Made by a program: the position numbers and the translations under genes. Below the pieces are notes generated by a model. That model was not told the DNA's origin, made no database searches, and saw nothing but the letters and a program-made list of their open reading frames with translations. DNA of 64,000 nt from Parasedimentitalea maritima (GTDB lineage Bacteria > Pseudomonadota > Alphaproteobacteria > Rhodobacterales > Rhodobacteraceae), in contig NZ_VAUA01000005.1 of assembly GCF_005771405.1 (NCBI RefSeq), forward strand, positions 248,001 through 312,000, given 5' to 3'. This document shows, piece after piece, positions 37,673 through 47,515 of the stretch (the stretch's first letter is position 1; each line of letters begins with the position of its first letter).

Positions 37673-38614
37673 ATGACGGCACGTAAAATCATCATCGATA
37701 CCGACCCCGGCCAAGACGACGCCGTGGCCATTCTGTTGGCCCTCGCCAGCCCTGACGAAATTGATGTGCTTGGCATAACCGCCGTTGCCGGCAACGTGCC
37801 TCTGCCACTAACCCAAAAGAACGCTCGCATCATTTGCGAAATGGCCAATAAAACAGATGTGCCAGTCTATGCAGGCTGTGATGCCCCGCTAAAGCGCCCG
37901 CTGGTAACCGCCGAGCACGTACACGGTAAAACCGGTCTTGATGGTCCGGAACTGTTTGACCCCAAAATACCGCTTGCTTCCGGTCACGCAGTAGATTTCA
38001 TCATTGAAACTCTGCGCAACCATGAAAGCGGAACGGTCACGCTTTGCCCGATGGGGCCATTGACCAATATCGCCGCCGCATTTGTGAAAGCGCCAGACAT
38101 CGTTGAAAAGGTGCAGGAAATCGTATTGATGGGTGGGGCCTATTTTGAGGTTGGCAACATCACCCCGGCAGCAGAATTTAATATCTATGTTGATCCCGAA
38201 TCCGCAGATATCGTGTTTAAGTCCGGACGTCCTATCGTCGTGATGCCGCTGGATGTCACCCACAAGGTTCTGGTCACCAAACCCCGTTGTGATGCCTTTC
38301 GCGCCCTCGACACCAAGGTTGGCACTTTTGTTGCCGAGATGACTGAATTCTTCGAGCGATTTGATGTCGCCAAATATGGCTCGGCAGGCGCGCCACTGCA
38401 TGACCCCTGTGTCACCGCCTATCTGATACAGCCAGAGCTATTCACCGGTCGCCACATCAATATCGAAATCGAAACCCAGTCCGAGCTCACATTGGGCATG
38501 ACGGTTGCCGACTGGTGGGGGGTCACTGACCGACCCGCCAATGCAACCTTTATCGGCGATGTCGATGCGGACGGTTTCTTTGAAATGCTCACAAACCGTC
38601 TGGCCCGGTTATGA
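37673..38614 (+). CDS. Inosine-uridine-type nucleoside hydrolase
   Basis: Enzyme of 313 residues that hydrolyses the N-glycosidic bond of nucleosides. The diagnostic calcium-binding motif IDTDPGQDDAVAI is at the N-terminus. The mid-protein LCPMGPLTNIA and MGGAYFEVGNITPAAEFN match the IunH family. ATG 37673 has AGAGG upstream and starts just before that motif; the longer frame is not supported. The stop overlaps the next GNAT gene by 4 bases. Base specificity cannot be predicted. Confidence 0.94.
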   Translation: MTARKIIIDTDPGQDDAVAILLALASPDEIDVLGITAVAGNVPLPLTQKNARIICEMANKTDVPVYAGCDAPLKRPLVTAEHVHGKTGLDGPELFDPKIPLASGHAVDFIIETLRNHESGTVTLCPMGPLTNIAAAFVKAPDIVEKVQEIVLMGGAYFEVGNITPAAEFNIYVDPESADIVFKSGRPIVVMPLDVTHKVLVTKPRCDAFRALDTKVGTFVAEMTEFFERFDVAKYGSAGAPLHDPCVTAYLIQPELFTGRHINIEIETQSELTLGMTVADWWGVTDRPANATFIGDVDADGFFEMLTNRLARL

Positions 38615-39060
38615 GCGCGGCCTTACATCTGGCAAAACCAGAAGATCTGGACAAGGTTCTTGCCCTTGTTGCAGCTTTTCACACGGAAATGGATATTGCC
38701 AGCAGCGAAGACAGCCGCAAGGCGGCCATCGAACCCCTGCTTAATGGTATCCCCTACGGCGCAGTCTATCTGGTTGGCCCAACCCGTGCGCCCGTGGGGT
38801 ATGTTGTTGTAACCTTCAGCTGGTCAGTGGAATTTGGCGGCATGGATGGCGCCATTGACGAACTCTACATCCGCCCACCAGTGCGCAAACGCGGGATCGC
38901 CACCGAAGTTCTGATTGCCCTACCCAAGACCCTGGCCGAGGCTGGAATTACGGCTTTGCACCTTGAAGTGGACCGTGAGGACGAGAGCGCACAGCGGCTC
39001 TATGCCCGAACCCGTTTTAAAGCCCGCGACCGCTATATGCTGATGACCAAAGAGCTTTAG
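38611..39060 (+). CDS. GNAT-family N-acetyltransferase
   Basis: 149 residues of a single GNAT fold. The acetyl-CoA loop is at RKRGIATEVLIALP (motif A, R/Q-x-x-G-x-A-like), preceded by the strand IDELYIRPPV and followed by ALHLEVDREDESAQRLYARTRF. The substrate is unknown. It is translationally coupled to the nucleoside hydrolase (ATGA overlap). Confidence 0.9.
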   Translation: MSAALHLAKPEDLDKVLALVAAFHTEMDIASSEDSRKAAIEPLLNGIPYGAVYLVGPTRAPVGYVVVTFSWSVEFGGMDGAIDELYIRPPVRKRGIATEVLIALPKTLAEAGITALHLEVDREDESAQRLYARTRFKARDRYMLMTKEL

Positions 39061-39073
39061 TCCTCAACCGCAC

Positions 39074-39535
39074 TCAGATCAGCCTGCGTAAACGAGGGCC
39101 AACTTCAGCAAACCCATTGCGTTCATAGAACTCAACCGTACGCTTCCACTCGGGCTGTGTTGGGGCTCCAACTTCCAGCCTTTGCCATCCCTTGCGTTGA
39201 CCATACGCAGCGGCTGCCGCCACCAGTTGCGCAGCCACCCCATGTGAGCGTTGTTGCGGTGAGACATAAAGTTCGGAAATCTCGCCAAACCGCCCACCAG
39301 CATAAATCGCAGCGCATTCATTCAACATGATAAGACCAACAGGTGTTTCACCTCTTAGGGCCAACAAACCGGTTACTGAGTTGTTGGCCAAAACCTCCAG
39401 TGCGGTTTGCTTCAGTGCAACAACGTTAGGAGCATCGCCACCTGTCAGCTCTGCCAGTAGATAGCCGACAAACGTACTGACAATCTCAATATCGTCACTG
39501 TCAACTTCCCGAGTAACAATTCCCATTTCACCCAC
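39074..39535 (-). CDS. GNAT-family N-acetyltransferase
   Basis: 153 residues of a single GNAT fold, with motif A QQRSHGVAAQLVAAAAAYG after ISELYVSP and a C-terminal RTVEFYERNGF. The start is probably GTG 39535, because GGAG lies 8 bases upstream on this strand. An ATG at 39526 is in frame. It is convergent with the previous GNAT, 13 bases between stops, but the two sequences are only distantly alike. Substrate unknown. Confidence 0.88.
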   Translation of the reverse strand: MGEMGIVTREVDSDDIEIVSTFVGYLLAELTGGDAPNVVALKQTALEVLANNSVTGLLALRGETPVGLIMLNECAAIYAGGRFGEISELYVSPQQRSHGVAAQLVAAAAAYGQRKGWQRLEVGAPTQPEWKRTVEFYERNGFAEVGPRLRRLI

Positions 39536-39638
39536 GGTTTTCGCTCCAACCAGATAATTTGATCAAATTATTAGGGGCATACCATCCCCTTTTCAAGAGC
39601 AGGTCGAGGTACGGTAAAACAATCGTACAAATAGAAAA

Positions 39639-39662
39639 CGCCCCGAACCAAAGGCCGGGGCG
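39639..39662 (-). terminator. Terminator of eno
   Basis: Stem CGCCCCG (39639-39645) and CGGGGCG (39656-39662) with a 10-base loop. On the minus strand it is followed by TTTTCTATTTG. It lies 27 bases past the eno stop. Confidence 0.85.
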
Positions 39663-39688
39663 CAAAAGACGACTTCTCAGGTGTTGGA

Positions 39689-41002
<1,314 letters not shown>

Positions 41003-41037
41003 TCATAGGCAGGCATCCGGGAAATGTAAACCACTAG

Positions 41038-41051
41038 CGTTATCGCTAACA
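41038..41051 (-). promoter_or_regulatory. LacI-family operator-like site upstream of eno
   Basis: On the minus strand the sequence is TGTTAGCGATAACG, which fits the inverted-repeat pattern GTTAnCGnTAAC with a central CG, typical of LacI/GntR-type regulators. An overlapping dyad, TAGCG-TTAT-CGCTA, spans 41035-41048. The site is 72 bases before the eno start codon. Alphaproteobacteria have a LacI-family regulator of central carbon metabolism (CceR), which is a candidate; that link is inference. Confidence 0.45.
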
Positions 41052-41102
41052 CGCAATTTTCCAGCCCTTTAGGGCTAACATTACACTGTTTGCGCCAACA
41101 GC

Positions 41103-41987
41103 TCAGGCAGCAGCGACGCGTGCCCCCTGTGCCAACCGCCGCTCACGCAGGAACGTATACAGACCCGACCCGATGATCAGCGACGCACCAGTCATCGTCA
41201 AAACATCGGGGCGTTCTCCGAACACCACCATCCCTGCAAGGATCGAAAACAACAGGCGTGAATAGCGAAATGGTGTCACCGCCGAGGCATCCCCAACCCG
41301 CATCGCAACCACAATGCCATAATACCCCATGACGCCAAACACGATACCACCAAAGATCATCAGAGCCTGAGGACTGTTCACCGTTGTGATCTCGCCTGGG
41401 GTCAATACTAGCAGCAACAGGCCTGCAACGATCAGCGCCGCAAAGCCTTGAAAACTAACCACGGTAGAGGACACCGAAGTATCAACAAACCGGGTTAGCA
41501 AATCGCGCGCCGCAATTGCGAACACCGACAACAGGACCAGAACCGATGCGGGTTCAAACCCCTGCAGTCCTGGGCGAATGATCAGCAAAACACCAATAAA
41601 TCCAACAATAATGGCGCTCCAACGTCGCCATCCAACCTGTTCCTTTAGAAAAACCGCGGCAGCCATGGTGATGACCAGTGGCAGGGCCTGAAAAACGGCT
41701 GCAACTGTCGAAATATCAACGCGCGCCAATGCGGTGGCAAAAAGCATAGCCCCCACGGCCTCAGCCATAGTGCGCAAGATAGCTGCCGGTTTCCAGGCGG
41801 CTCGCGCCAGCAGACTATACCCCTTAGACCAGGCAAGTGCAGCAAATACACTGCCACTACCGATTCCCAGAAGAATCAGGATCTGCCCTACTGGCAAGTC
41901 AGCCGAAAGCTGCTTGATAAACATATCTTCCAACGTAAAGGCCGCCATAGAAGCGACCACCAGCAGGATACCATTCAGATTGTTCAT
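41103..41987 (-). CDS. EamA/DMT-family transporter
   Basis: Inner-membrane protein of 294 residues with ten hydrophobic segments arranged as two EamA repeats: about 1-140, with the segment LEDMFIKQLSADLPVGQILIL, and about 150-285, with GVMGYYGIVVAMRVGDASAV. Members of the drug/metabolite transporter superfamily export or import small metabolites; the substrate is unknown. ATG 41987 (MNNLNGILL) is preferred because it starts at the first helix. The frame is open for 23 more codons. Confidence 0.9.
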   Translation of the reverse strand: MNNLNGILLVVASMAAFTLEDMFIKQLSADLPVGQILILLGIGSGSVFAALAWSKGYSLLARAAWKPAAILRTMAEAVGAMLFATALARVDISTVAAVFQALPLVITMAAAVFLKEQVGWRRWSAIIVGFIGVLLIIRPGLQGFEPASVLVLLSVFAIAARDLLTRFVDTSVSSTVVSFQGFAALIVAGLLLLVLTPGEITTVNSPQALMIFGGIVFGVMGYYGIVVAMRVGDASAVTPFRYSRLLFSILAGMVVFGERPDVLTMTGASLIIGSGLYTFLRERRLAQGARVAAA

Positions 41988-42177
41988 GCGCGCATTTCCA
42001 TAGGAAGGACCGCCAGCATAAACTGGCGCAATCTGCACAGATGAACCGCATTTCACCCGATCAAGCTAGTCCAATCACGACAAGCCATCACAACAAGTCG
42101 TGTTGCGACACATCACCAATCTTGATGTTCTATTTTTGTTCCCTCCGTGCTATACCCGGTACATTAGGAGAGCTTCA

Positions 42178-43014
42178 ATGAGATCACTCATTCATAAATA
42201 CGAGAAATTTCGCGACCTTCACACCCGTCCCGGCACATTTGTCATGCCCAACCCCTGGAACGCTGGCACCGCAAGAATGCTCGGGTCACTGGGATTTGAG
42301 GCCTTGGCGACCACCAGTGCAGGGTTTGCTTTCGCAATCGGACAACGGGATTCGCAAGGGGCCGTTAGCCGAGACCAGATTCTGGAAAATGCCCGTGACG
42401 TGACGATGGCAACCGACCTTCCTGTTTCCGCAGATCTGGAAGATGGTTTTGGCATCACCCCCAAAGCCTGCGCCGAAACCATCAGTCAGGCAATGGCCGT
42501 TGGCCTTGTTGGTGGTTCTATTGAGGACACAACCGGCAACGCTAACGCCCCAATCCATGATTTCGACCTGTCTGTTGACCGTGTTCGGGCAGCTGCCGAG
42601 ACCTGTCAGAACAAGCCCTTTCTCCTGACAGCCCGCGCCGAGAATTTTCTCTACGGCAATCCTGACCTCAAAGATACAATTGCCCGCCTGCAGGCCTATG
42701 CAGAAGCTGGTGCAGACGTGCTCTATGCGCCCGGCCTGCCTGACCTACAGTCAATCACTACCTTGTGTCGCGAGGTTGATAAGCCAGTGAATGTCGTCAT
42801 GGGATTAAGCGGGCCGACCTGGTCGTTGGGAGAACTGTCTAATGCAGGGGTCAAACGAGTCAGTGTCGGCGGCTCCTTTGCACGCGCGGCATTGGGGGCA
42901 ATGATGCGAGCCGCGCGTGAAGCTCTGGAACAGGGCACCTTCACCTATGCAGATGAAGCAATAGGAGATGCCGAAGCAGCCGCCTTGATGGCCCCTCCAT
43001 CACCGCCGCGTTAA
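42178..43014 (+). CDS. Isocitrate lyase/PEP mutase superfamily protein
   Basis: 278-residue TIM-barrel protein. The metal-binding segment SADLEDGFGITP and the following GGSIEDTTG belong to the ICL/PEPM superfamily. I do not see the KKCGH/KRCGH lyase loop, so it is probably not isocitrate or methylisocitrate lyase. Related proteins include oxaloacetate decarboxylases and phosphonate enzymes, and the reaction is open. ATG 42178 has AGGAG at 42166-42170. It is monocistronic and convergent with the Fur-family gene. Confidence 0.85.
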   Translation: MRSLIHKYEKFRDLHTRPGTFVMPNPWNAGTARMLGSLGFEALATTSAGFAFAIGQRDSQGAVSRDQILENARDVTMATDLPVSADLEDGFGITPKACAETISQAMAVGLVGGSIEDTTGNANAPIHDFDLSVDRVRAAAETCQNKPFLLTARAENFLYGNPDLKDTIARLQAYAEAGADVLYAPGLPDLQSITTLCREVDKPVNVVMGLSGPTWSLGELSNAGVKRVSVGGSFARAALGAMMRAAREALEQGTFTYADEAIGDAEAAALMAPPSPPR

Positions 43015-43059
43015 TTTGCGTTCAGTGTCCCAGCTGGGCGCATAAACCCTACTGGACAA

Positions 43060-43473
43060 TTATTCCTTGCGGATTGGCACGCCGTACAGCTCCAGTTTAT
43101 GGCCTTTCAGCCGGTACCCAAGTTTCTTGGCGATTTTTTCCTGCAAGGCTTCGATCTCGGGATCGACAAATTCAATGACTTGACCCGTATTCATATCAAT
43201 CAAGTGGTCATGATGTTCACGTTCCGCATCTTCATAGCGGGCGCGACCATCGCCAAATTCCAGACGTTCCAGAATGTCCGCCTCTTCGAACAGCTTCACA
43301 GTGCGATATACCGTTGCTATCGAAATCCCATCATCCAGCGCACTGGCACGGGTGTACAGCTCCTCAACATCCGGGTGATCTTCACTGTCCTGAAGGACAC
43401 GCGCAATGATCCGGCGCTGGCCAGTCATACGTAGCCCTTTGGCCTCGCAACGGGAAATGATTGTGTCAGACAT
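43060..43473 (-). CDS. Fur-family transcriptional regulator (Fur/Mur type)
   Basis: 137-residue metal-responsive repressor. The winged helix spans about 1-85 (AKGLRMTGQRRIIARVL, then DDGISIATVYRTVKLFEEADIL). The C-terminal metal and dimer domain has HHDHLI and a DPEIEALQEKIA helix. In Rhodobacteraceae proteins of this type respond to manganese (Mur) or iron; the metal cannot be read from the sequence. No heme-regulatory motif is seen, so it is not an obvious Irr. ATG 43473 (MSDTIISR) has AGAGG 6 bases upstream; the longer frame is not supported. Confidence 0.92.
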   Translation of the reverse strand: MSDTIISRCEAKGLRMTGQRRIIARVLQDSEDHPDVEELYTRASALDDGISIATVYRTVKLFEEADILERLEFGDGRARYEDAEREHHDHLIDMNTGQVIEFVDPEIEALQEKIAKKLGYRLKGHKLELYGVPIRKE

Positions 43474-43589
43474 CTGCATCCTCTGTGCGCTCTCACTGCG
43501 CTTGGCTTTCCTATGTAACGAAAGAAACCGCGCCAGAAAATAGGGTATCGAAATAGAAATCTGGTTGACAAACGTCTTATCCACATCCA

Positions 43590-43838
43590 TTTGCCCCTTC
43601 GGGTATCCCTCTCTGCCGCGTGAGCAGAGGCGTTCGGGCAAATTGTCCCCTTCCGAGGCTCCGGCCTCTAACGCCTACAGTGACATACCTGCGTTCCCAA
43701 GATCACGCGTGGGGCACGAGCAGACGACCGGCGCTCTGGCATACGGCCAGCAGTACCTGAGGTCCCTGCCCCCAATTGGCCGCACGCGATGCGGCAAACA
43801 CCGGTCGTTGCATCTGCACGGCTGCGAAAGGATATGAC
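43590..43838 (+). promoter_or_regulatory. Structured leader upstream of the DEAD-box helicase
   Basis: About 250 bases before the helicase start that can fold into several stems. TTTGCCC (43590-43596) pairs with GGGCAAA (43636-43642), enclosing CTCTGC (43611-43616) with GCAGAG (43624-43629). Then GAGGC (43655-43659) pairs with GCCTC (43664-43668). Further on, CTGGC and GCCAG form a small hairpin inside a GGGGCA/TGCCCC stem. A TTGACA at 43565-43570 precedes it. It may be a cis-acting 5' leader, as known for cold-induced helicase mRNAs; this is inference. Confidence 0.45.
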
Positions 43839-45149
43839 TTGAGTGAATTCTCAACTATGGGGCTTCCCGAGAAGCTTCTGACACGTATTGAAGCCATGGG
43901 TTTCAAAGATCCGACCCCAATTCAGTCGCACGCAATCCCGCATGCGCTGCAGGGCCGCGACGTATTGGGCCTGGCCCAGACAGGCACCGGCAAAACGGCA
44001 GCTTTTGGCGTGCCTTTGATTGCACAGATGATGCAATACGACCGTAAACCCGCAGGCAAAACCGCCCGCGGTCTGGTTTTGGCGCCAACCCGCGAATTGG
44101 CCAACCAGATCTGTCAACAGCTCCAGGGCCTGCTTGACGGCACCCCGATGAAAGTTGGCCTGGTCGTTGGTGGTGTATCGATCAACCCGCAGATCCAGCG
44201 TATTGGCCGTGGCATCGACATTCTGGTCGCAACACCCGGTCGCTTGCTGGACATCATTGACCGTCGCGCTTTGAATTTGGGGTCTTGTGACTTTCTGGTT
44301 CTGGACGAAGCCGACCAGATGCTGGACATGGGCTTTATTCACGCCCTGCGCAAAATCGCAGCGCTGTTGCCCGAAGACCGCCAGACCATGCTGTTCTCGG
44401 CCACCATGCCCAAGCAGATGAATGAGATTGCCAGCAGCTACCTCAAAAGCCCGGTCCGCGTCGAGGTTTCCCCTCCGGGTAAAGCCGCAGACAAAGTGAC
44501 CCAAGAAATTCACTTTATCGCAAAAGCAGAGAAGACCTCGCTGCTGAAAGAATTGCTTGCTAAGCACACAGACGAACGTGCGCTGGTCTTTGGCCGCACC
44601 AAGCACGGTTCTGAAAAGCTGATGAAGACGCTGGAAAAGGCCGGTTTTTCAACCGCATCGATCCACGGCAACAAAAGCCAGGGTCAACGCGACCGTGCGA
44701 TTGCCGCGTTTAAATCCGGCCAGATCAAAGTGCTGGTTGCCACTGATGTGGCCGCTCGCGGGCTGGATATTCCTGACGTCAAACACGTCTATAACTATGA
44801 CCTGCCAAACGTGCCCGACGCCTATGTCCATCGTATCGGTCGGACCGCACGCGCGGGCAAAGACGGTGCAGCGATTGCATTCTGTTCACCAGATGAAATG
44901 GGTGAACTGAAGGACATTCAAAAGACGCTGGGAACCACCATTCCCGTTGCTTCGGGCACCCCTTGGGAAGTCCAGCCCGGTGCCAAAAAATCCAATGGCG
45001 GTGGCGGCCGTCGTCGTGGCGGCGGTGGTGGCGGTGGCCAGGGTGGCCAACGCAGGTCCTCTGCTGGTGGTGGCGAAGGTGCGAAACCTGGCGGTCAGCG
45101 TCGTCGTCGTCGCGGTGGTGGTGGTGGTGGCAACCGATCCGCAGCCTAA
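43839..45149 (+). CDS. DEAD-box ATP-dependent RNA helicase (RhlE-like)
   Basis: 436-residue RNA helicase with all core motifs: Q motif GFKDPTPIQ, motif I AQTGTGKT, Ia PTRELA, II VLDEADQMLDMGF, III SAT, and VI HRIGRTARAG. The C-terminal about 50 residues are a Gly/Arg-rich tail (RGG-like), probably for RNA binding. I choose TTG 43839 because AAGGA (43828-43832) lies 6 bases upstream and the preceding in-frame stretch has no family similarity. Likely roles are ribosome assembly or mRNA decay. A strong terminator follows. Confidence 0.94.
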   Translation: MSEFSTMGLPEKLLTRIEAMGFKDPTPIQSHAIPHALQGRDVLGLAQTGTGKTAAFGVPLIAQMMQYDRKPAGKTARGLVLAPTRELANQICQQLQGLLDGTPMKVGLVVGGVSINPQIQRIGRGIDILVATPGRLLDIIDRRALNLGSCDFLVLDEADQMLDMGFIHALRKIAALLPEDRQTMLFSATMPKQMNEIASSYLKSPVRVEVSPPGKAADKVTQEIHFIAKAEKTSLLKELLAKHTDERALVFGRTKHGSEKLMKTLEKAGFSTASIHGNKSQGQRDRAIAAFKSGQIKVLVATDVAARGLDIPDVKHVYNYDLPNVPDAYVHRIGRTARAGKDGAAIAFCSPDEMGELKDIQKTLGTTIPVASGTPWEVQPGAKKSNGGGGRRRGGGGGGGQGGQRRSSAGGGEGAKPGGQRRRRRGGGGGGNRSAA

Positions 45150-45158
45150 TCATAAAAC

Positions 45159-45195
45159 AAAAACGCGTCCCAGTTTAGTCTGGGGCGCGTTTTTT
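45159..45195. terminator. Bidirectional terminator after the helicase gene
   Basis: AAAAACGCGTCCCAG (45159-45173) pairs with CTGGGGCGCGTTTTT (45180-45194) around the loop TTTAGT, with one G-T pair. The A/T flanks allow termination in both directions. The EEP-family gene on the minus strand stops right at its edge. Confidence 0.95.
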
Positions 45196-45894
45196 CTATG
45201 CGCGGCTCAAATCTGCCCAAACCGGCAGATGATCCGATGCAATATGTGCCGGGCGATCGCGGTAAACCCCATGTGCGGCCACACTCAATTGTTTACTTAC
45301 AGCCATCCGGTCTAGCGCCCCAATGGGACGCAACGCCGGAAAGCTTGCTTTGGGCGCCATAAACTGCATCGCCGGAGCGAGGTGTTCCAACACAGGCGAG
45401 CGCGACCATTCATTGAAGTCCCCTCCCCAAACCACAGGAATGTCGTCGAAACCCGCACTCTCGCGGGCCAAATGCAAAACCTGTTCATGCCGGGCCCTGC
45501 CCGTCAGACCCAAATGCGTACCCACCACCCGCAAGGGGCCAATGGCGGTGTCAAATTCAGCCCAAACGGCACCGCGCGGCTCTAGACCTGGGAGGTGGAT
45601 ATGCCCGTGATCCCGCATCTGTACGCCTCCCGGACGCCACAATATAGCATTCCCATGCCAACCCAGTGACCCGGCGCCACCCAGATCTGCCACCTTCCAG
45701 CCTGCTTCATTCAAGACAAAATGCGGCAAGGCGGCTGGACGTGGCGGGAGCCGTTTGTCGGCCTCTTGCAGCAACACAATTTGGGCACCGGTGCCTTCGA
45801 TCACCTGCAAGGTACGACGTGGTTTTCGACGCAGGTCAAGGCCGACGCATTTTTGAATATTATAGCTGGCAAGTCGCAGGGTCGGCTCTGACAT
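45196..45894 (-). CDS. Endonuclease/exonuclease/phosphatase (EEP) family protein
   Basis: 232-residue protein with the EEP fold: ASYNIQKCVGLD at the N-terminus, metal-binding Glu in VLLQEADKR, THLGLTGRARHEQ, the GGDFNEWSRS segment and the C-terminal SDHLPVWADL. The family includes DNA repair nucleases and phospholipid or inositol phosphatases; the substrate is not predictable. ATG 45894 (MSEPTLRL) has AGGAG 6 bases upstream. The 38 codons before it in frame are unsupported. Confidence 0.9.
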   Translation of the reverse strand: MSEPTLRLASYNIQKCVGLDLRRKPRRTLQVIEGTGAQIVLLQEADKRLPPRPAALPHFVLNEAGWKVADLGGAGSLGWHGNAILWRPGGVQMRDHGHIHLPGLEPRGAVWAEFDTAIGPLRVVGTHLGLTGRARHEQVLHLARESAGFDDIPVVWGGDFNEWSRSPVLEHLAPAMQFMAPKASFPALRPIGALDRMAVSKQLSVAAHGVYRDRPAHIASDHLPVWADLSRA

Positions 45895-46007
45895 CGTAAC
45901 TCCTAGGCTTGTCTTCTTAGTGCGGCGATCCGCTCCGTAGGTCCAGAGTGAACCTGAAAGTTTTGACCACAAGGGCCGTCTGCCCCTCTTGGCCGATGGC
46001 CAATTCA

Positions 46008-46042
46008 CCCCGAGGATATTTTCAGCTAGATAAAGAGGATCA
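46008..46042 (-). repeat. Post-stop element, copy 2 (after selO)
   Basis: On the minus strand the selO stop TGA is followed by TCCTCTTTATCTAGCT, then GAAAATATCC, then TCGGGGTG. It shares the words TGATCCT, ATCTAGCT and AAATATCC in the same order and spacing as the sequence after pdxA at 28748-28786. A looser relative (CTTCTTTTTGCTAAAAATACTC) follows mazG at about 37565-37586. Confidence 0.55.
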
Positions 46043-47458
46043 GGTTCCGCAGAACGTTGCCTTCACCACCTCATCGGGCTTTGGGGGATGGCGCAGGTCA
46101 GCTTGATCCGGTTGATCTTCATAGGGGCGCGAGAGCACCTGATTTAGCCGATTGAATAAGGTGAAGTCGCCATCAACCGCCTCTGTAATCATTTGCTCAA
46201 TTCGGTGATTGCGCGGGATAAAGGCGGGATTGGTGCGGCGCATCAAGGATTGTGGGTCAGGTTCATCTTGTAACCGCACCTTCCAGTTTGCCTCCCAAGC
46301 GTCAAACTTGCTGCGGTCAATGAACTGGTCACGGGGTTCCCCAGCACCCAGACTGCGAAACGTATTGGTGAAATCGCTTTGCTCCTGAGCCATGAGGGCC
46401 AGTAGATCCGAAATCAGGTTCAAATCCCCATCACGGGCAGTGGTCATTCCCAGCTTGGCCCGGAAGTTTTGCAGCCAATACTCTTGCATCATGTCTGGCA
46501 TCGCATGAACAATCTCAGTTGCCTCCTCGACACCGGTCTGGGGGTCGTCCAACTGCTGGATCAGCGCCGTGGCCAATTGGGCCAGGTTCCACACTGCGAT
46601 ATCGGGCTGATTGCCATAGGCATAGCGCCCCTGTCGGTCGATCGAACTGAACAGGGTTTGCGGGTGATAAACATCCATAAAGGCGCAGGGGCCATAATCG
46701 ATGGTTTCCCCTGAAATCGACGAATTATCTGTATTCATAACCCCGTGGATGAAGCCAACAGCCATCCATTTGGCAATCAGCGCAGCCTGCGCATCCCGCA
46801 CCGCGCGCAGCAGCCCCATTGGCCCATCGACCTTTGGATAGTGGCGTTGGATTGCATAGTCTGTCAGCGCTTTCAGGTTGGTGATCGCACCACGGCGGGC
46901 AAAGATCTGAAAGGTGCCGACCCGCAAATGGCTAGAGGCAACCCGGGTTAGCACTGCACCGGGCAGCCCTGTTTCACGCCAGACTGTTTCTCCTGTGCTC
47001 ACCGCAGCCAGCGCACGGGTGGTGGGAACCCCAAGTGCGTGCATGGCCTCAGAGACCACATATTCCCGCAGCACCGGCCCCAGCCAGGCACGACCATCGC
47101 CCGCGCGGGAGTAAGCTGTTCGCCCAGATCCTTTGAGTTGGATATCCCGGCGAACCCCGTCACGACCAATCGTTTCGCCCAAAAGCAGCGCCCGACCATC
47201 GCCAAGTTGTGGATTGTAATTGCCAAACTGATGGCCGGCGTACAGCTGCGCCAAAGGTTCAGCCCCATCCGGCACCACATTACCGCCAAACGCCTGGGCC
47301 ATCTCGTCGGTGTCGCCGGGCGAAATGTCTAACAGCTGTGCCAGATCAGTATTGAAAGCCAGCAAACTGGGGGACATCACCCTGTCTGGCACCTGTTTGC
47401 TGTAGAAACTGGGCGCCAGCCGGGCGTATGAATTGTCAAAAGGGATGTGCATGCTCAT
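46040..47458 (-). CDS. selO: Protein adenylyltransferase SelO (YdiU)
   Basis: Pseudokinase-fold enzyme that transfers AMP to protein Ser/Thr/Tyr residues; linked to redox stress in other bacteria. The 472 residues match the family: YARLAPSFYSKQVPDRV at the start, GHQFGNYNPQLGDGRALLLGE, DIQLKGSGRTAYSRAGDGRA, and the metal-binding GVMNTDNSSISGETIDYGPCAF. ATG 47458 is used; ATG 47452 is equally possible. It is divergent from the cupin gene. Confidence 0.96.
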   Translation of the reverse strand: MSMHIPFDNSYARLAPSFYSKQVPDRVMSPSLLAFNTDLAQLLDISPGDTDEMAQAFGGNVVPDGAEPLAQLYAGHQFGNYNPQLGDGRALLLGETIGRDGVRRDIQLKGSGRTAYSRAGDGRAWLGPVLREYVVSEAMHALGVPTTRALAAVSTGETVWRETGLPGAVLTRVASSHLRVGTFQIFARRGAITNLKALTDYAIQRHYPKVDGPMGLLRAVRDAQAALIAKWMAVGFIHGVMNTDNSSISGETIDYGPCAFMDVYHPQTLFSSIDRQGRYAYGNQPDIAVWNLAQLATALIQQLDDPQTGVEEATEIVHAMPDMMQEYWLQNFRAKLGMTTARDGDLNLISDLLALMAQEQSDFTNTFRSLGAGEPRDQFIDRSKFDAWEANWKVRLQDEPDPQSLMRRTNPAFIPRNHRIEQMITEAVDGDFTLFNRLNQVLSRPYEDQPDQADLRHPPKPDEVVKATFCGT

Positions 47459-47515
47459 GCGCAGAACATATGCGCTGAAATCAGAATTGCCAGAGTGAAG
47501 AAAGTACCCCGCGCC

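Noticed and set aside
43565-43837. 90-codon frame ending one base before the helicase start, possible leader peptide
   Set aside because: The stretch is better explained by stem-forming leader RNA, and the composition is not protein-like. It remains a weak alternative.
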